Shown here: one piece after another, positions 19,131 through 27,744 of the stretch | Position numbering within the stretch: the stretch's first letter is position 1 | Layout: every line of letters starts with the position of its first letter | Source of the DNA: Halomonas sp. THAF5a | Lineage (GTDB): Bacteria; Pseudomonadota; Gammaproteobacteria; Pseudomonadales; Halomonadaceae | Assembly (NCBI RefSeq): GCF_009363755.1 | Contig: NZ_CP045417.1 | Coordinates: forward strand, 1,612,001-1,676,000 | DNA: 64,000 nucleotides | Reading direction: 5' to 3' | Translations under genes and position numbers: made by a program | The notes under the pieces: generated by a model | Told to the model about the DNA's origin: nothing | The model's input: the letters and a program-made list of their open reading frames with translations, nothing else | The model's database searches: none

Positions 19131-19802
19131 ATGACGCTTGCCGAACCGGTACTCGCCCCCTGGCTGCTGTGGCTGTGCGGCGCCGTCGCCCTGGCCGTGG
19201 TCGGCCTGGCGCTGAGCCGGCGCCCCTGGGTGGCGCTGATCGAGGACACCGCCCTGCAGCATCGCTGGCTGGCCGCCACCGTGATGGTGATGCTGCTCTG
19301 GCAGCTGCGCGCCCAGGCGGTGGACTGGCTGACCCTGCACCTGATGTTCACCGCGCTGTTGACGCTGATCTTCAAGGCGCCGCTGGCGCTGTTGTCGATC
19401 ACCGCCATCAACGTGGCGATGGTGCTGGTGGGGCGCATCGACTGGCCGCTGCTCGGCGTCAACGTGCTGATCACCGGGGTGGTGCCGGCGCTGGTGACGG
19501 GCATCGTCTGGCGGCTGGTCGACCGCCGGCTGCCCGACAACCTGATGGTCTTCCTGTTCGTCTGCGGCTTCTTCGGCTCGGCGCTCGCCACCCTGGCCGC
19601 GGGCCTCGCCGCTGTGGGGCTGATGGCGCTGGGGGCCAGTGACGCCGAGGCGCTGCGCCAGGCGCTGGAGTATGCCCGCTTCCTGCCGCTGCTGATGCCC
19701 TCCGAGGCCTTTATCACCGGCATGCTGCTAAGCATCCTGCTCGTCTATCACCCCGGCTGGGTCGCGACCTTCAACGACCACCGCTATATCGATACGAAGT
19801 GA
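19131..19802 (+). CDS. Energy-coupling-factor-type ABC transporter permease, predicted
   Basis: A 223-residue membrane protein with six or more hydrophobic segments. The motifs LHLMFTALLTLIFKAPLALL and PSEAFITGMLLSILLVYHPGWVATFNDHRYID resemble the CbiM-like membrane proteins annotated as ECF permeases in Pseudomonas and relatives. No ATPase or cobalt/nickel genes are next to it, so the substrate is open. AGGGAG precedes the ATG at about the right distance. It may be cotranscribed with purU. A REP-like repeat follows. Confidence 0.72.
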   Translation: MTLAEPVLAPWLLWLCGAVALAVVGLALSRRPWVALIEDTALQHRWLAATVMVMLLWQLRAQAVDWLTLHLMFTALLTLIFKAPLALLSITAINVAMVLVGRIDWPLLGVNVLITGVVPALVTGIVWRLVDRRLPDNLMVFLFVCGFFGSALATLAAGLAAVGLMALGASDAEALRQALEYARFLPLLMPSEAFITGMLLSILLVYHPGWVATFNDHRYIDTK

Positions 19803-19818
19803 GCGGCCAAGCGCCCCC

Positions 19819-19870
19819 TGTAGGAGCGGTGCTCGCACCGCGATCCGCCGCGTAGCGGCGGCTGGGTTAG
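19819..19870. repeat. REP-like repeat (half unit)
   Basis: TGTAGGAGCGGTGC is followed by CGATCCGCCGCG-AGCGGCGG hairpin sequence and GGGTTAG. It shares the internal block of the units at 2448 and 22622 but lacks a recognisable right arm. Confidence 0.65.
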
Positions 19871-19919
19871 CGCGAACCCACCGAAACCTCCACGCGGAGC
19901 CGAGAGCTGTTCTGCCTGG

Positions 19920-20615
19920 TCACATCGACCGCCCGATTGCCGCCCGAAGAATCTCGCCGGTCGTCTCGCGTGACGTGATGGGCTGCCGGTCGAGGGATAT
20001 CCCCGGGAAGAAGTCGTTGCCTTTCTCCCGATTGGCACGAGCGATCCGCTTCAGATCGAGGATGTAGGGGTAACAGGCCTGAAGGCTATGCCCGTGAACA
20101 CACCCCAGCATGTGATAGCTCTCATGAACCGCGACATGCGATGGATTCTGCAGCAGCTGGTTGAGGGTGACGGCTTTCCCCACCACGTAGCCTCGCGTGT
20201 GCGTGTTCGTCTCGACGGCCCCGAGTATCTCGGGGGCAAGCCAGGAGGCAAGGAAGTCGCCGACGTGGCGTCCCACCACGGCCATCAGCCTATCGCAGGG
20301 CGGCTCCAGCGGTCGAAGCGCGATCTCTTCGATGATGCCATTCATCAGGAAGGCGGGGCGCTTCCACGGTCTGACCCAAGGAATTTCCACGTTCAGATCG
20401 AAGAGGGCGAGTTCGTCGCTCACCTCCTGGAACAGATCCCTGGCGCGGGTCTCGGTAATTCCCTCATCGATGAGTAAACAGACTCTCAGTGTTTCTTCTG
20501 GCCCGAAGTCTAGTGTCTGCAGGGCATGTGTATCATGCTTGCCCACCGTCACGCACGCCGAGGTGAGCATGGCCAGCAGGATGGGGATCAGTCGTGCCAC
20601 CTTGATACGCTGCAT
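19920..20615 (-). CDS. Putative lipoprotein with a metzincin-like zinc-protease motif
   Basis: 231 residues. The signal sequence ends in a lipobox (LTSAC, Cys21), so the mature protein should be lipid-anchored. Residues 164-174 read HESYHMLGCVH, which fits the extended zinc-binding consensus HExxHxxGxxH of metzincins (His164, His168, His174 ligands, Glu165 catalytic). No downstream methionine for a Met-turn is visible before the C-terminus, so the fold assignment is tentative. I do not recognise a named family. The neighbours (ECF permease, dinB) give no functional hint. GC content looks ordinary to slightly lower than its neighbours. Confidence 0.75.
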   Translation of the reverse strand: MQRIKVARLIPILLAMLTSACVTVGKHDTHALQTLDFGPEETLRVCLLIDEGITETRARDLFQEVSDELALFDLNVEIPWVRPWKRPAFLMNGIIEEIALRPLEPPCDRLMAVVGRHVGDFLASWLAPEILGAVETNTHTRGYVVGKAVTLNQLLQNPSHVAVHESYHMLGCVHGHSLQACYPYILDLKRIARANREKGNDFFPGISLDRQPITSRETTGEILRAAIGRSM

Positions 20616-20752
20616 GCCGACACCTCACCAGCTCGTTGGATCGCATGATGGCCAGCGGTGAGGTGTCGGTCCCTTGAGCGTTCGCCCCTGCCATATCGCT
20701 CCTTCAATAAAGGCAGTTACGCAAAGTTACACAAGTATGGTTTTCTTGAGGT

Positions 20753-21808
20753 CTACAGCGGCAGGGACAGCTGCTGGCGCGCGTCTTCCGGCAGCAGACG
20801 CACGCCGACGCCGAGCAAGCGCACCGGGCGGCTGGCGCGGGCCCAGGCCTGCTCCAGCAGTCGGGTGTAGCTCTCGGGCTCGGGGGTGAGCCCGCGGCTC
20901 TCCAGGGTGGTCAGGCTGAAGTCGTCGAAGCGCACCTTCACGAAGAGCCCCGACAGGGGCGGATGGCCGTGGCGCTCGAGGCGGTCCTTGAGCTTTTCGC
21001 AAAGCGGCGCCAGGGCGGCGCGGGCGCTGGCCAGATCGGGCAGGTCGCGATCGAAGGTGGTCTCCACGCTCACCGACTTGCGTTCGCGCTCGACCCGCAC
21101 CGGACGCTCGTCGATGCCGCGAGAGAGCTCGTAGAGTCGGCGGCCGAATTTTCCGAACTCCTCGATCAGTCGCTCGATGGGCAGTTCGCGCAGCTCGGCG
21201 CAGGTGGTGATGCCCATGGCATCGAGCCGGGCCCCCGTGGCGGGGCCCACGCCGTGGAGCTTCTTGACCGGCAGCTCCCGCACGAAGGCGTCGACCCGCT
21301 CCGGCGGGATCACGGTCAGGCCGTCGGGCTTCTCCCAGTCGCTCGCGATCTTGGCCAGGAACTTGGAGGATGCTGCCCCGACCGAGACGGTGATGCCGGT
21401 GCGCCGGTAGCACTCGGCCTTGATCCAGCGCGCCATCCAGGTGGCGCTGCCGCGAAAGCCCTCGACGCCGGTGACGTCGAGAAAGGCCTCGTCCAGGGAG
21501 AGCGGCTCGACCAGCGGGGTGAGCTCGTGAAAGACCGCCTGGATCTGCGCCGACACCTCGCGATACTTCTCGAAGTGACCGGGCAGCAGCGTGAGGTGGG
21601 GACAGAGGCGCAGCGCCCGGGCGGTGGGCATCGCCGAGTGGATGCCGTACTCCCGGGCGGGGTAGTTGCAGGTAGCGATCACCCCGCGGCGCTCCCGGGA
21701 GCCGCCGATGGCCAGCGGGATGTCGCGTAGGCTCGGGTTATCGCGCATCTCCACCGCCGCGAAGAAGCAGTCGCAGTCGACGTGGAGGATCTTGCGCAGT
21801 TCGCTCAT
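20753..21808 (-). CDS. dinB: DNA polymerase IV
   Basis: 351 residues of the Y-family. Catalytic motifs: ILHVDCDCFFAAVEMRDNP (metal-binding Asp near residue 11) and PLSLDEAFLDV (Asp-Glu pair), then the KFLAKIASDWEKPDGLTVIPP thumb region and the little-finger domain with RKSVSVETTF. It performs translesion synthesis. The C-terminus ends RQQLSLPL; QLSLPL matches the beta-clamp-binding consensus. It starts 51 bases downstream of lexA on the same strand, so it may be cotranscribed with lexA and SOS-induced through its promoter. An inverted repeat CTGAAGCG/CGCTTCAG spans the gap (21828-21857). Confidence 0.94.
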   Translation of the reverse strand: MSELRKILHVDCDCFFAAVEMRDNPSLRDIPLAIGGSRERRGVIATCNYPAREYGIHSAMPTARALRLCPHLTLLPGHFEKYREVSAQIQAVFHELTPLVEPLSLDEAFLDVTGVEGFRGSATWMARWIKAECYRRTGITVSVGAASSKFLAKIASDWEKPDGLTVIPPERVDAFVRELPVKKLHGVGPATGARLDAMGITTCAELRELPIERLIEEFGKFGRRLYELSRGIDERPVRVERERKSVSVETTFDRDLPDLASARAALAPLCEKLKDRLERHGHPPLSGLFVKVRFDDFSLTTLESRGLTPEPESYTRLLEQAWARASRPVRLLGVGVRLLPEDARQQLSLPL

Positions 21809-21859
21809 GGGGTCGAGATGGCAGGTCCTGAAGCGAGGCGAGTATAGGCCGCTTCAGGG

Positions 21860-22519
21860 TCAGCCCAGCGCCTGGCCGTTTCCGCCGCGAATCACGCCCA
21901 CCCCGATGCCCTCGATCTCCAGCGGGTCGTGGCGCAGGTCCAGCTCGATGGGCACGAAGTCGGGGTTCTCGGCCTCCAAGGTGACCGCGTGCCCCTGGCG
22001 GTGGAAGCGCTTGACGGTCACCTCGTCCTCGAGGCGGGCCACCACGATCTGGCCGTCGCGGATGCGCTCGGTGCGATGCACGGCCAGCAGGTCGCCCTCG
22101 AGGATGCCGACATCCTTCATGGAGAGGCCGCGCACCCGCAGCAGGTAATCGGCGCGGGGAGTGAAGTACTCCGGCGGCAGCGGGCAGTAGCGGTCGATAT
22201 GCTCGGCGGCCAGGATCGGGCTGCCGGCAGCGACCTCGCCGATGATCGGCAAGCCCTGGGAGGGTGGCTCTTCCGGCGGCTGCTCGCCGATCGCCTCGGG
22301 CTCCTGAGCCGGCAGGCGGATGCCGCGCGAGGTGCCGCGGATCACGCGGATGGCGCCCTTGCGCTCGAGGGCACGCAGGTGCTCCTCAGCGGCGTTGGCC
22401 GACTTGAAGCCGAGCGCCCGGGAGATCTCCGCGCGGGTCGGCGGATAGCCGAGCTCGTTCATGGTCTTGACGATGAAATCGAGCACGTTCTGTTGCCGAG
22501 CGGTGAGGGAGCGGCTCAT
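21860..22519 (-). CDS. lexA: SOS-response repressor LexA
   Basis: 219 residues. The N-terminal winged HTH has [30 protein letters not shown], followed by a Glu/Pro-rich linker and the self-cleavage domain: cleavage bond Ala98-Gly99 in EVAAGSP, Ser133 ([13 protein letters not shown]) and Lys170 (VTVKRF). RecA-stimulated autocleavage derepresses SOS genes. The start at 22519 has GGAGG directly upstream, while an open frame to 22750 runs through the promoter and is rejected. A LexA box at 22568-22583 indicates autoregulation. The linker is slightly longer than in E. coli. psrA is divergent beyond the gap, as in Pseudomonas. Confidence 0.96.
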   Translation of the reverse strand: MSRSLTARQQNVLDFIVKTMNELGYPPTRAEISRALGFKSANAAEEHLRALERKGAIRVIRGTSRGIRLPAQEPEAIGEQPPEEPPSQGLPIIGEVAAGSPILAAEHIDRYCPLPPEYFTPRADYLLRVRGLSMKDVGILEGDLLAVHRTERIRDGQIVVARLEDEVTVKRFHRQGHAVTLEAENPDFVPIELDLRHDPLEIEGIGVGVIRGGNGQALG

Positions 22520-22567
22520 GGGACCTCCGGGTCTGTAACCGTGGGGGACGATGCCATCGTCACATTT

Positions 22568-22583
22568 ATGTTCAAGTATACAG
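22568..22583 (-). promoter_or_regulatory. LexA box in the lexA promoter
   Basis: On the minus strand it reads CTGT-N8-ACAT, one mismatch from the gammaproteobacterial consensus CTGT-N8-ACAG. It overlaps a TATACT -10 with a TTTACT -35 18 bases upstream, so bound LexA would block the promoter. Confidence 0.82.
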
Positions 22584-22621
22584 CATGTCTTTCCATCCAG
22601 TAAAAGTGAGCTAGCCTTCTC

Positions 22622-22793
22622 TTGTAAGAGCGACCGGTCCGACGCTTCGGCTTGCGTCGCGATCCGCCGCGGAGCGGCGGTTGGGTTGGCCTGGTCTGGT
22701 CTTTTCGGAAGCGGAGGCATCTTATCGCGGTGCAAGCACCGCTCCCACAATGTCTATGCACTCCGCTTTTCGCGAAGCAAGCGGCGCTCCCAC
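22622..22793. repeat. REP-like composite repeat in the lexA-psrA gap
   Basis: TTGTAAGAGCGACC (22622-) to CACCGCTCCCACA (-22748), with the shared internal GATCCGCCGC-GAGCGGCGG and GGGTTGGCCTGG block. A second shorter unit ends with GCGGCGCTCCCACA at 22793. The 403-base gap (22520-22922) also holds the LexA box and the palindrome before psrA; nothing else was recognised. Confidence 0.7.
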
Positions 22794-22889
22794 ATTCATG
22801 GCGCGGCACCCAGCTGCTCGGCGTTTCAAACGCCCCGACCTTGGCGGCATTGAGCGTTTTCCATGGCTGTCATACACTCGCGTAACATT

Positions 22890-22903
22890 CAAACAATTGT
22901 TTC
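22890..22903. promoter_or_regulatory. PsrA-type operator before psrA
   Basis: CAAAC-AATT-GTTTC fits the described Pseudomonas PsrA site (G/C)AAAC-N2-4-GTTT(G/C). The inner 12 bases are a perfect palindrome. It lies 20 bases before the start codon, consistent with autorepression. Confidence 0.7.
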
Positions 22904-22922
22904 CAATCATGTGGAGCCGCCC

Positions 22923-23591
22923 ATGGCCCAGCAGCCCGACACCGTCACGCGTATCCTCGACACCGCCGAGGTGCTGTTCGCCGAGCGTGGCTTCGCCGAG
23001 ACCTCGCTGCGCAACATCACCAGCAAGGCCAAGGTCAATCTCGCCGCGGTGAACTATCACTTCGGCTCCAAGAAGTCGCTGATCCAGGCGGTGTTCGCCC
23101 GCTATCTCACGCCTTTTACGGAGCGCTTCCACACCGCCCTCGATGAGCTTGAGGCGCGCCATGCGGGCGGTGTCATCCCGCTGGAGGAGCTCCTGGAGAC
23201 GATGGCGCGCTGCGTGCTGGAGGTGCCGGCGGAGCGCAATAGCCTGAAGGTGTTCATGCGCCTGCTGGGGCTCGCCTACAGTCAGGCCCAGGGGCATCTG
23301 AGACGCTATATTCAGGAGGAGTACGGCAGCGCCTTTACCCGCTTCACCGAGCTGGTGCGCCTGGCCACCCCGGAGCTGCCTGACGCCGAGCGCTTCTGGC
23401 GGCTGCACTTCATGCTCGGCACGGTGATCTTCACGCTCTCGGGCCTCGATGCGCTGCGTGACATCGCCGAGCAGGACTACGGCGAGCACGTCGGCGTGCG
23501 CGATCTGGTGCGTCGACTGCGCCCGGTTGTGGTGGCGGCGATGAACGCGCCGCTGCCCGAGCCGCTCCCCACGCAGCGGGAGGCGGGCTGA
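22923..23591 (+). CDS. psrA: TetR-family fatty-acid-responsive regulator PsrA
   Basis: 222 residues. The TetR HTH (TVTRILDTAEVLFAERGFAETSLRNITSKAKVNLAAVNYHFGSKKSLIQAVF) is extremely similar to Pseudomonas PsrA, and the gene is adjacent to and divergent from lexA as in that genus. PsrA binds long-chain fatty acids and controls beta-oxidation and stress genes in Pseudomonas; the role here is inferred. The ATG at 22923 has GGAG upstream and is preferred to 22863, which lies before the operator. The stop overlaps the start of the next gene (TGATG). Confidence 0.85.
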   Translation: MAQQPDTVTRILDTAEVLFAERGFAETSLRNITSKAKVNLAAVNYHFGSKKSLIQAVFARYLTPFTERFHTALDELEARHAGGVIPLEELLETMARCVLEVPAERNSLKVFMRLLGLAYSQAQGHLRRYIQEEYGSAFTRFTELVRLATPELPDAERFWRLHFMLGTVIFTLSGLDALRDIAEQDYGEHVGVRDLVRRLRPVVVAAMNAPLPEPLPTQREAG

Positions 23592-24109
23592 TGCGGACGC
23601 CGTTGCTGGCCGAGCTGCCGCCGGAGGAGGGACTCTGGCTCGAGATCGATACCGCCACGCAGCGGCTGAGCGTGTGGGACGGGCTAGAGGTGAAGTGGAG
23701 CTGTGATGTCTCCACCGGCGCCAACGGCACCGGCGAAGAGGAGGGCAGCGGGGCGACGCCGCTCGGTTGGCATACCATTCGCGCCGCGATCGGCGCGGGC
23801 GAGCCGGCGGGCGCCATCTTTCGCGGGCGTCGGCCCACCGGCGAGGTCTACACCGAGGCCCTGGCCGCCGAACACCCCGGCCGCGACTGGATCCTCACGC
23901 GCATTCTCTGGCTCGGCGGGCTGGAGCCCGGGCGCAACCGCGGCGGCAACGTCGACTCCCAGCGCCGCTATATCTACCTGCACGGCACGCCGCCGAGCGA
24001 GCCCATGGGCGTCGCCCGTTCCCATGGCTGCATTCGAGTCCGCGATGATGACCTACTGGCGCTCTTCGAGATCGCCGTGCCGGGCACCCCGGTGTGGGTG
24101 CACGATTAA
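23591..24109 (+). CDS. L,D-transpeptidase (YkuD domain), leaderless
   Basis: 172 residues, essentially a single YkuD catalytic domain. The active-site signature is HGTPPSEPMGVARSHGCIRV, with His131 and the catalytic Cys147 in SHGC. Family reaction: cross-linking or attaching peptides to peptidoglycan through a meso-diaminopimelate acyl intermediate. No signal peptide is present, as in the small YbiS-unlike proteins of Pseudomonas-type genomes, so how it meets peptidoglycan is unclear. Translationally coupled to psrA by a one-base overlap. It is followed by a bidirectional terminator. Confidence 0.88.
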   Translation: MRTPLLAELPPEEGLWLEIDTATQRLSVWDGLEVKWSCDVSTGANGTGEEEGSGATPLGWHTIRAAIGAGEPAGAIFRGRRPTGEVYTEALAAEHPGRDWILTRILWLGGLEPGRNRGGNVDSQRRYIYLHGTPPSEPMGVARSHGCIRVRDDDLLALFEIAVPGTPVWVHD

Positions 24110-24132
24110 GGGCGAAGCAGCCAAGCAGCCAA

Positions 24133-24173
24133 GAAAAAACCTCCAGCAGAGTGTGATTTGCTGGAGGTTTTTA
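24133..24173. terminator. Bidirectional terminator between the transpeptidase gene and pilC
   Basis: A 9-bp perfect stem CCTCCAGCA (24140-24148)/TGCTGGAGG (24159-24167) is flanked by AAAAAA on the left and TTTTTATT on the right, so it can serve both converging genes. Confidence 0.9.
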
Positions 24174-24205
24174 TTGGTGTTCTACGCGATATGAGCATCA
24201 TCCTG

Positions 24206-24251
24206 CTCGGCGCTCGGCGCTCGGCGCTCGGCGCTCGGCGCTCGGCGCTCG
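24206..24251. repeat. Tandem 7-bp repeat next to the pilC stop
   Basis: Six perfect head-to-tail copies of CTCGGCG (24206-24247) plus a partial seventh. The block touches the pilC stop codon (24252-24254, minus strand) and is outside the coding sequence. Confidence 0.92.
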
Positions 24252-25493
24252 TTAGCCGATCACACTGCCCAGCTCGAAGATCGGCAGGTACATCGAGACC
24301 ACCAGGCCGCCGACCAGCACGCCGAGGATGACGATGATGAAGGGCTCGAGCAGCGAGGTCAGGGTGTCGACCTTGTTGTCGACTTCCTCCTCGTAGTAGT
24401 CCGCCACCCGGTTGAGCATGGCGTCCAGCGAGCCGGCTTCCTCACCGATCCCCACCATCTGCACCGCCAGTGGCGGGAACTGCTCGGTCATGCGCATGGC
24501 GAAATTCAGCTGCTGGCCGGTGGCCACGTCCTCGCGGACCTGGGCGATGGCGTGCTCGTAGACCATGTTGCCCGCCGCGCCCTCGGCGGTATCAAGTGCC
24601 TCCACCAGTGGCACGCCGGCGCCGAAGGTAGTGGCCAGGGTGCGCGAATAGCGCGCCACCGAGGACTTGTCGAGGATGTCGCCGATTACCGGAATGCGTA
24701 GCGACAGCTTGTGCATGCGATAGCGAAACGTCTCGGAGCGCCGCATGGCATGACGCAGCAGGAATATCGCGGCCACGATGCCGAGCAGCCCCCACCACCA
24801 GTATTGCTGGGCGAACTCCGAGAGCGCGAGGGTCATGCGGGTCGGGGCCGGCAGCTCGGCGCCGAAGCCCTGGAACAGGCTCTCGAACTGCGGCACCACC
24901 TTGACAAGCAGCAGCGCGGTCACGCCGAACCCCACCGAGATCACCGCCGCCGGGTACCAGAGCGCCTTCTTGACCCGGCTCTTGAGCGATTCGATCTTCT
25001 CCTTGTAGGTGGCGACACGCTCGAGCATGTTGTCCAGCGACCCGGACTGCTCGCCGGCCTCCACCATGTTGGCGAACAGCCGATCGAAGTGCTGAGGGTG
25101 GCGCTTGAGCGCCTCGGAGAAGCTGGCCCCGGCCGCCACCTCGTTCATCAGTTCCTGGACGAGTGCGCTCATGGCGGGCTTCTTGAGACTTTCCGCCACC
25201 ACCTGGAAGGCCTGCAGCACCGGGACGCCGGCGCGGATCATGGTGGCCATCTGACGGGCGAAGAGCATGATGTCACGGGGCTTGATCTTGCCCATGCCGC
25301 TGCCGAAACCGCTCTTGCGGCGGATGCTCTTGACGACAATATTCTGATTGGCCAGTAGGCTCTCCACCTCGTTCCGCCGGGTGGCGACGATTTCGCCGGC
25401 GATCTTGCGCCCGTTGGGGCCCTTGCCCGTCCACCGCCAGCGGTAGAGCTTGACCTTCTCCTGCTTGCGCGTGGGTTTCATTGCCATGTTCAT
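24252..25493 (-). CDS. pilC: Type IV pilus inner-membrane platform protein PilC
   Basis: 413 residues of the GspF/PilC family, with two repeated GspF domains. The first has RQMATMIRAGVPVLQAFQVVAES and the second has RTLATTFGAGVPLVEALDTAEGA, each followed by a transmembrane helix pair. The EEAGSLDAMLNRVADYYEEEVD segment is typical. PilC couples the cytoplasmic ATPases to pilus assembly. pilB lies 56 bases upstream on the same strand. Unlike Pseudomonas, no pilD (prepilin peptidase) follows. The start codon at 25493 gives the usual basic cytoplasmic N-terminus. Confidence 0.94.
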   Translation of the reverse strand: MNMAMKPTRKQEKVKLYRWRWTGKGPNGRKIAGEIVATRRNEVESLLANQNIVVKSIRRKSGFGSGMGKIKPRDIMLFARQMATMIRAGVPVLQAFQVVAESLKKPAMSALVQELMNEVAAGASFSEALKRHPQHFDRLFANMVEAGEQSGSLDNMLERVATYKEKIESLKSRVKKALWYPAAVISVGFGVTALLLVKVVPQFESLFQGFGAELPAPTRMTLALSEFAQQYWWWGLLGIVAAIFLLRHAMRRSETFRYRMHKLSLRIPVIGDILDKSSVARYSRTLATTFGAGVPLVEALDTAEGAAGNMVYEHAIAQVREDVATGQQLNFAMRMTEQFPPLAVQMVGIGEEAGSLDAMLNRVADYYEEEVDNKVDTLTSLLEPFIIVILGVLVGGLVVSMYLPIFELGSVIG

Positions 25494-25549
25494 CGTGTCT
25501 TCCCTGCGTCATGTAGCGTTGGAGGTACTGAGCCGCTTAGCCGCTCACG

Positions 25550-27346
25550 CTAGTCCTTCGTTACTCGATTGACCTCTGCCAGGCTGGTCAGCCCCTGCAT
25601 CACCTTGAGGATGCCGCTGCGACGGAGATCCGGATGGCCTTCCTGGCGGGCCTGGGCGTCGAAGTCACGGGAATTGCCCTGAGTCATGATCAGGTGGCTC
25701 ATGGCATCAGAGATCGGTACGACCTCGTAGATGCCCACCCGACCCTTGAAGCCCTGGGTGCAGTGCTGGCAGCCCACCGGTTCAAAGATGGTGGCGCTCG
25801 CCACCTCATCCTCGGTGAAGCCCTGGGCGAGCAGCGATTCGCGGGGGATCTCGGCGGGCTGCTTGCAGCGCTGGCAGAGCCGGCGCGCCAGGCGCTGGGC
25901 GATGATCAGGCTCACGGAACTCGCGATATTGAAGGGTGCCACGCCCATGTTGGCCAGGCGGGTCAGTGTCTCCGCCGCCGAGTTGGTGTGCACTGTGGAG
26001 AGCACCAGGTGGCCGGTCTGGGAGGCCTTGACCGCGATCTCGGCGGTCTCCAGGTCACGGATCTCGCCGACCATCACCACGTCCGGGTCCTGGCGCAGGA
26101 AGGCGCGCAGGGCGCTGGCGAAGGTCAGGCCGATCTTGGGCAGGACGTTGACCTGGTTGACGCCCGGCACCTTGATCTCGACGGGATCCTCGGCGGTGCA
26201 GATGTTGCGCTCCACCTGGTTGAGAATGTTGATACCGGTATAGAGCGAGACCGTCTTGCCGCTGCCGGTGGGGCCGGTGACCAGGATCATCCCCTGGGGC
26301 TCGCCGAGCACGCGCTCATAGAGGGCTCGCTGTGGCGGGGTGAAGCCAAGCTGCTCGATGCCGAGCTGCGCCGAGCTCGGGTCGAGAATCCGCAGCACCA
26401 CCTTCTCGCCGAAGACGGTGGGCAGGGAGTTGACGCGAAAATCGATGGAGCGCGTCGTCGAGAGCTTGAGCTTGATGGCACCGTCCTGGGGCAGGCGGCG
26501 TTCGGAGATATCCAGGCGCGACATCACCTTCAAGCGCGCCGAGATGCGCGAGCGCATGGCAAAGGGCGGGTGTGCCACGTCGTGGAGGATGCCGTCGATG
26601 CGAAAGCGCACCCGATAGCTAGTCTCGTACGGCTCGAAGTGGATATCCGAGGCGCCCCGCTGGATCGCGTCCAGCAGGATCTTGTTGACGAACTTGACGA
26701 TGGGTGCGTCGTCACCCGCGGCGGCCACCGCGGCCTGCTCGTCCGTGGCATCGACGACCCCTTCGTCGTAGGCGAGCTCCCCCACGGCGTCGTCCACGCC
26801 GGCGAGTTCATCGAACATGCTGGTCTCGCTGCTGGCGAGATAACCTTCGAGCACCGGGCCGAGCTGGTCCACCGGTGCCAACACGCCCTCCAGGGTCAGG
26901 CCGGTGGCGAACTGCAGCTCGTCGAGCAGCGCCAGGGTGGAGGGGTAGGGCACCGCCACCGTGAGCCGGTGGCCGTGGTGCACCAGCGGCAGCACCCCAA
27001 GCCGGCGCAGGATCTTGTCCGGGTAGTCCCTGGCCGGTGGCAGGCTCTCCAGGCGCAGGGCATCGAGGTCGATGATCGGCAGTCCATACTCCCAGGCCGC
27101 GCTTAGCGTGGCCTGGCGGGCGGGCACCATGCCCACCTCGATCAGGTGAGCGAGCAGAGAGCGGTCCGCCTCGCGAGCCTCGGCTTCTGCGCGCACCACC
27201 GCTGCCTCATTCAGCAGGCCGTCAGCGACCACTCGGCGCGCCAGGCCGCGCAGCCCGCCGCGCAGGGTGGCCCCCTGCAGCGCCGACGGCTCGGGCGTCG
27301 GCACGTGGGGGGGCTGCTCGGGGGACGGGGGACGGTAGTCGTTCAT
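25550..27346 (-). CDS. pilB: Type IV pilus assembly ATPase PilB
   Basis: 598 residues. An N-terminal GspE_N domain (residues 40-200) is followed by an AAA-type secretion ATPase. Walker A is GPTGSGKTVSLYTG, the Asp box is TAEDPVEIKVPGVNQV, Walker B is DPDVVMVGEIRD, and the His box is GHLVLSTVHTNSAAETLTRL. A tetracysteine zinc module is present as CQRCKQ and CQHC. PilB powers pilus extension. The extra N-terminal 25 residues are Pro-rich and unlike the family consensus. The gene is divergent from pilA across a 398-base gap. Confidence 0.95.
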   Translation of the reverse strand: MNDYRPPSPEQPPHVPTPEPSALQGATLRGGLRGLARRVVADGLLNEAAVVRAEAEAREADRSLLAHLIEVGMVPARQATLSAAWEYGLPIIDLDALRLESLPPARDYPDKILRRLGVLPLVHHGHRLTVAVPYPSTLALLDELQFATGLTLEGVLAPVDQLGPVLEGYLASSETSMFDELAGVDDAVGELAYDEGVVDATDEQAAVAAAGDDAPIVKFVNKILLDAIQRGASDIHFEPYETSYRVRFRIDGILHDVAHPPFAMRSRISARLKVMSRLDISERRLPQDGAIKLKLSTTRSIDFRVNSLPTVFGEKVVLRILDPSSAQLGIEQLGFTPPQRALYERVLGEPQGMILVTGPTGSGKTVSLYTGINILNQVERNICTAEDPVEIKVPGVNQVNVLPKIGLTFASALRAFLRQDPDVVMVGEIRDLETAEIAVKASQTGHLVLSTVHTNSAAETLTRLANMGVAPFNIASSVSLIIAQRLARRLCQRCKQPAEIPRESLLAQGFTEDEVASATIFEPVGCQHCTQGFKGRVGIYEVVPISDAMSHLIMTQGNSRDFDAQARQEGHPDLRRSGILKVMQGLTSLAEVNRVTKD

Positions 27347-27744
27347 GGCGCCTCACGGTAGTGCAGGTAACGGTGTTGCGACGGAGGATCGGTCGCGACG
27401 GTGCTAGGCCTGATTCTAGCCCCTCGGGTCGCCCCCCGCCCAGCGTCATATCATGCGCTTTCCACGTTTCTCTAGCACTTCGGCTGATGCTTTGGTACCA
27501 CGAAATGCTTGCTGCTTCGCCTGTCGTTGATGATACTGCTTGCAGGGTTGCAAAGCGTAATTTAATGTAACGCCCAACGGGTATGGTAATGCCCGATCGA
27601 CCGGTGATCGGGCTGGGCCTAGGGGCTCTTCCTGATTACCGATGGTAACCTCGCACGGGCGCGAGACAACGGCCGAGATCGGGAGCGCCACGGCGAACAG
27701 ACGCAAGGGGCAGGACGATGCACCAGATGATGAGGAAGACCCAG
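27347..27744. other. 398-base regulatory gap between pilB and pilA
   Basis: It must hold the divergent promoters. No clean sigma-54 site could be fixed: TGGTAC at 27493 and TGC spacing is one base too long. An AT-rich patch (27555-27570, TAATTTAATGTAA) could be a -10 region for pilA. No ORF is convincing. Confidence 0.45.

Noticed and set aside
21828..21857. Terminator between lexA and dinB
   Set aside because: The CTGAAGCG/CGCTTCAG repeat has a 14-base loop and no T tract, so a readthrough lexA-dinB unit remains more likely.
24206..24251. CRISPR-like array
   Set aside because: The repeat unit is 7 bp without spacers; it is a simple tandem repeat.
25634..27106. A 490-codon open frame on the plus strand
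   Set aside because: Antisense of pilB; the translation has no recognisable domain and the real pilB frame has all catalytic motifs.
27493..27515. Sigma-54 promoter for pilA
   Set aside because: TGGTAC and TGC elements are present but the spacing is one base too long and the -24 box is weak.
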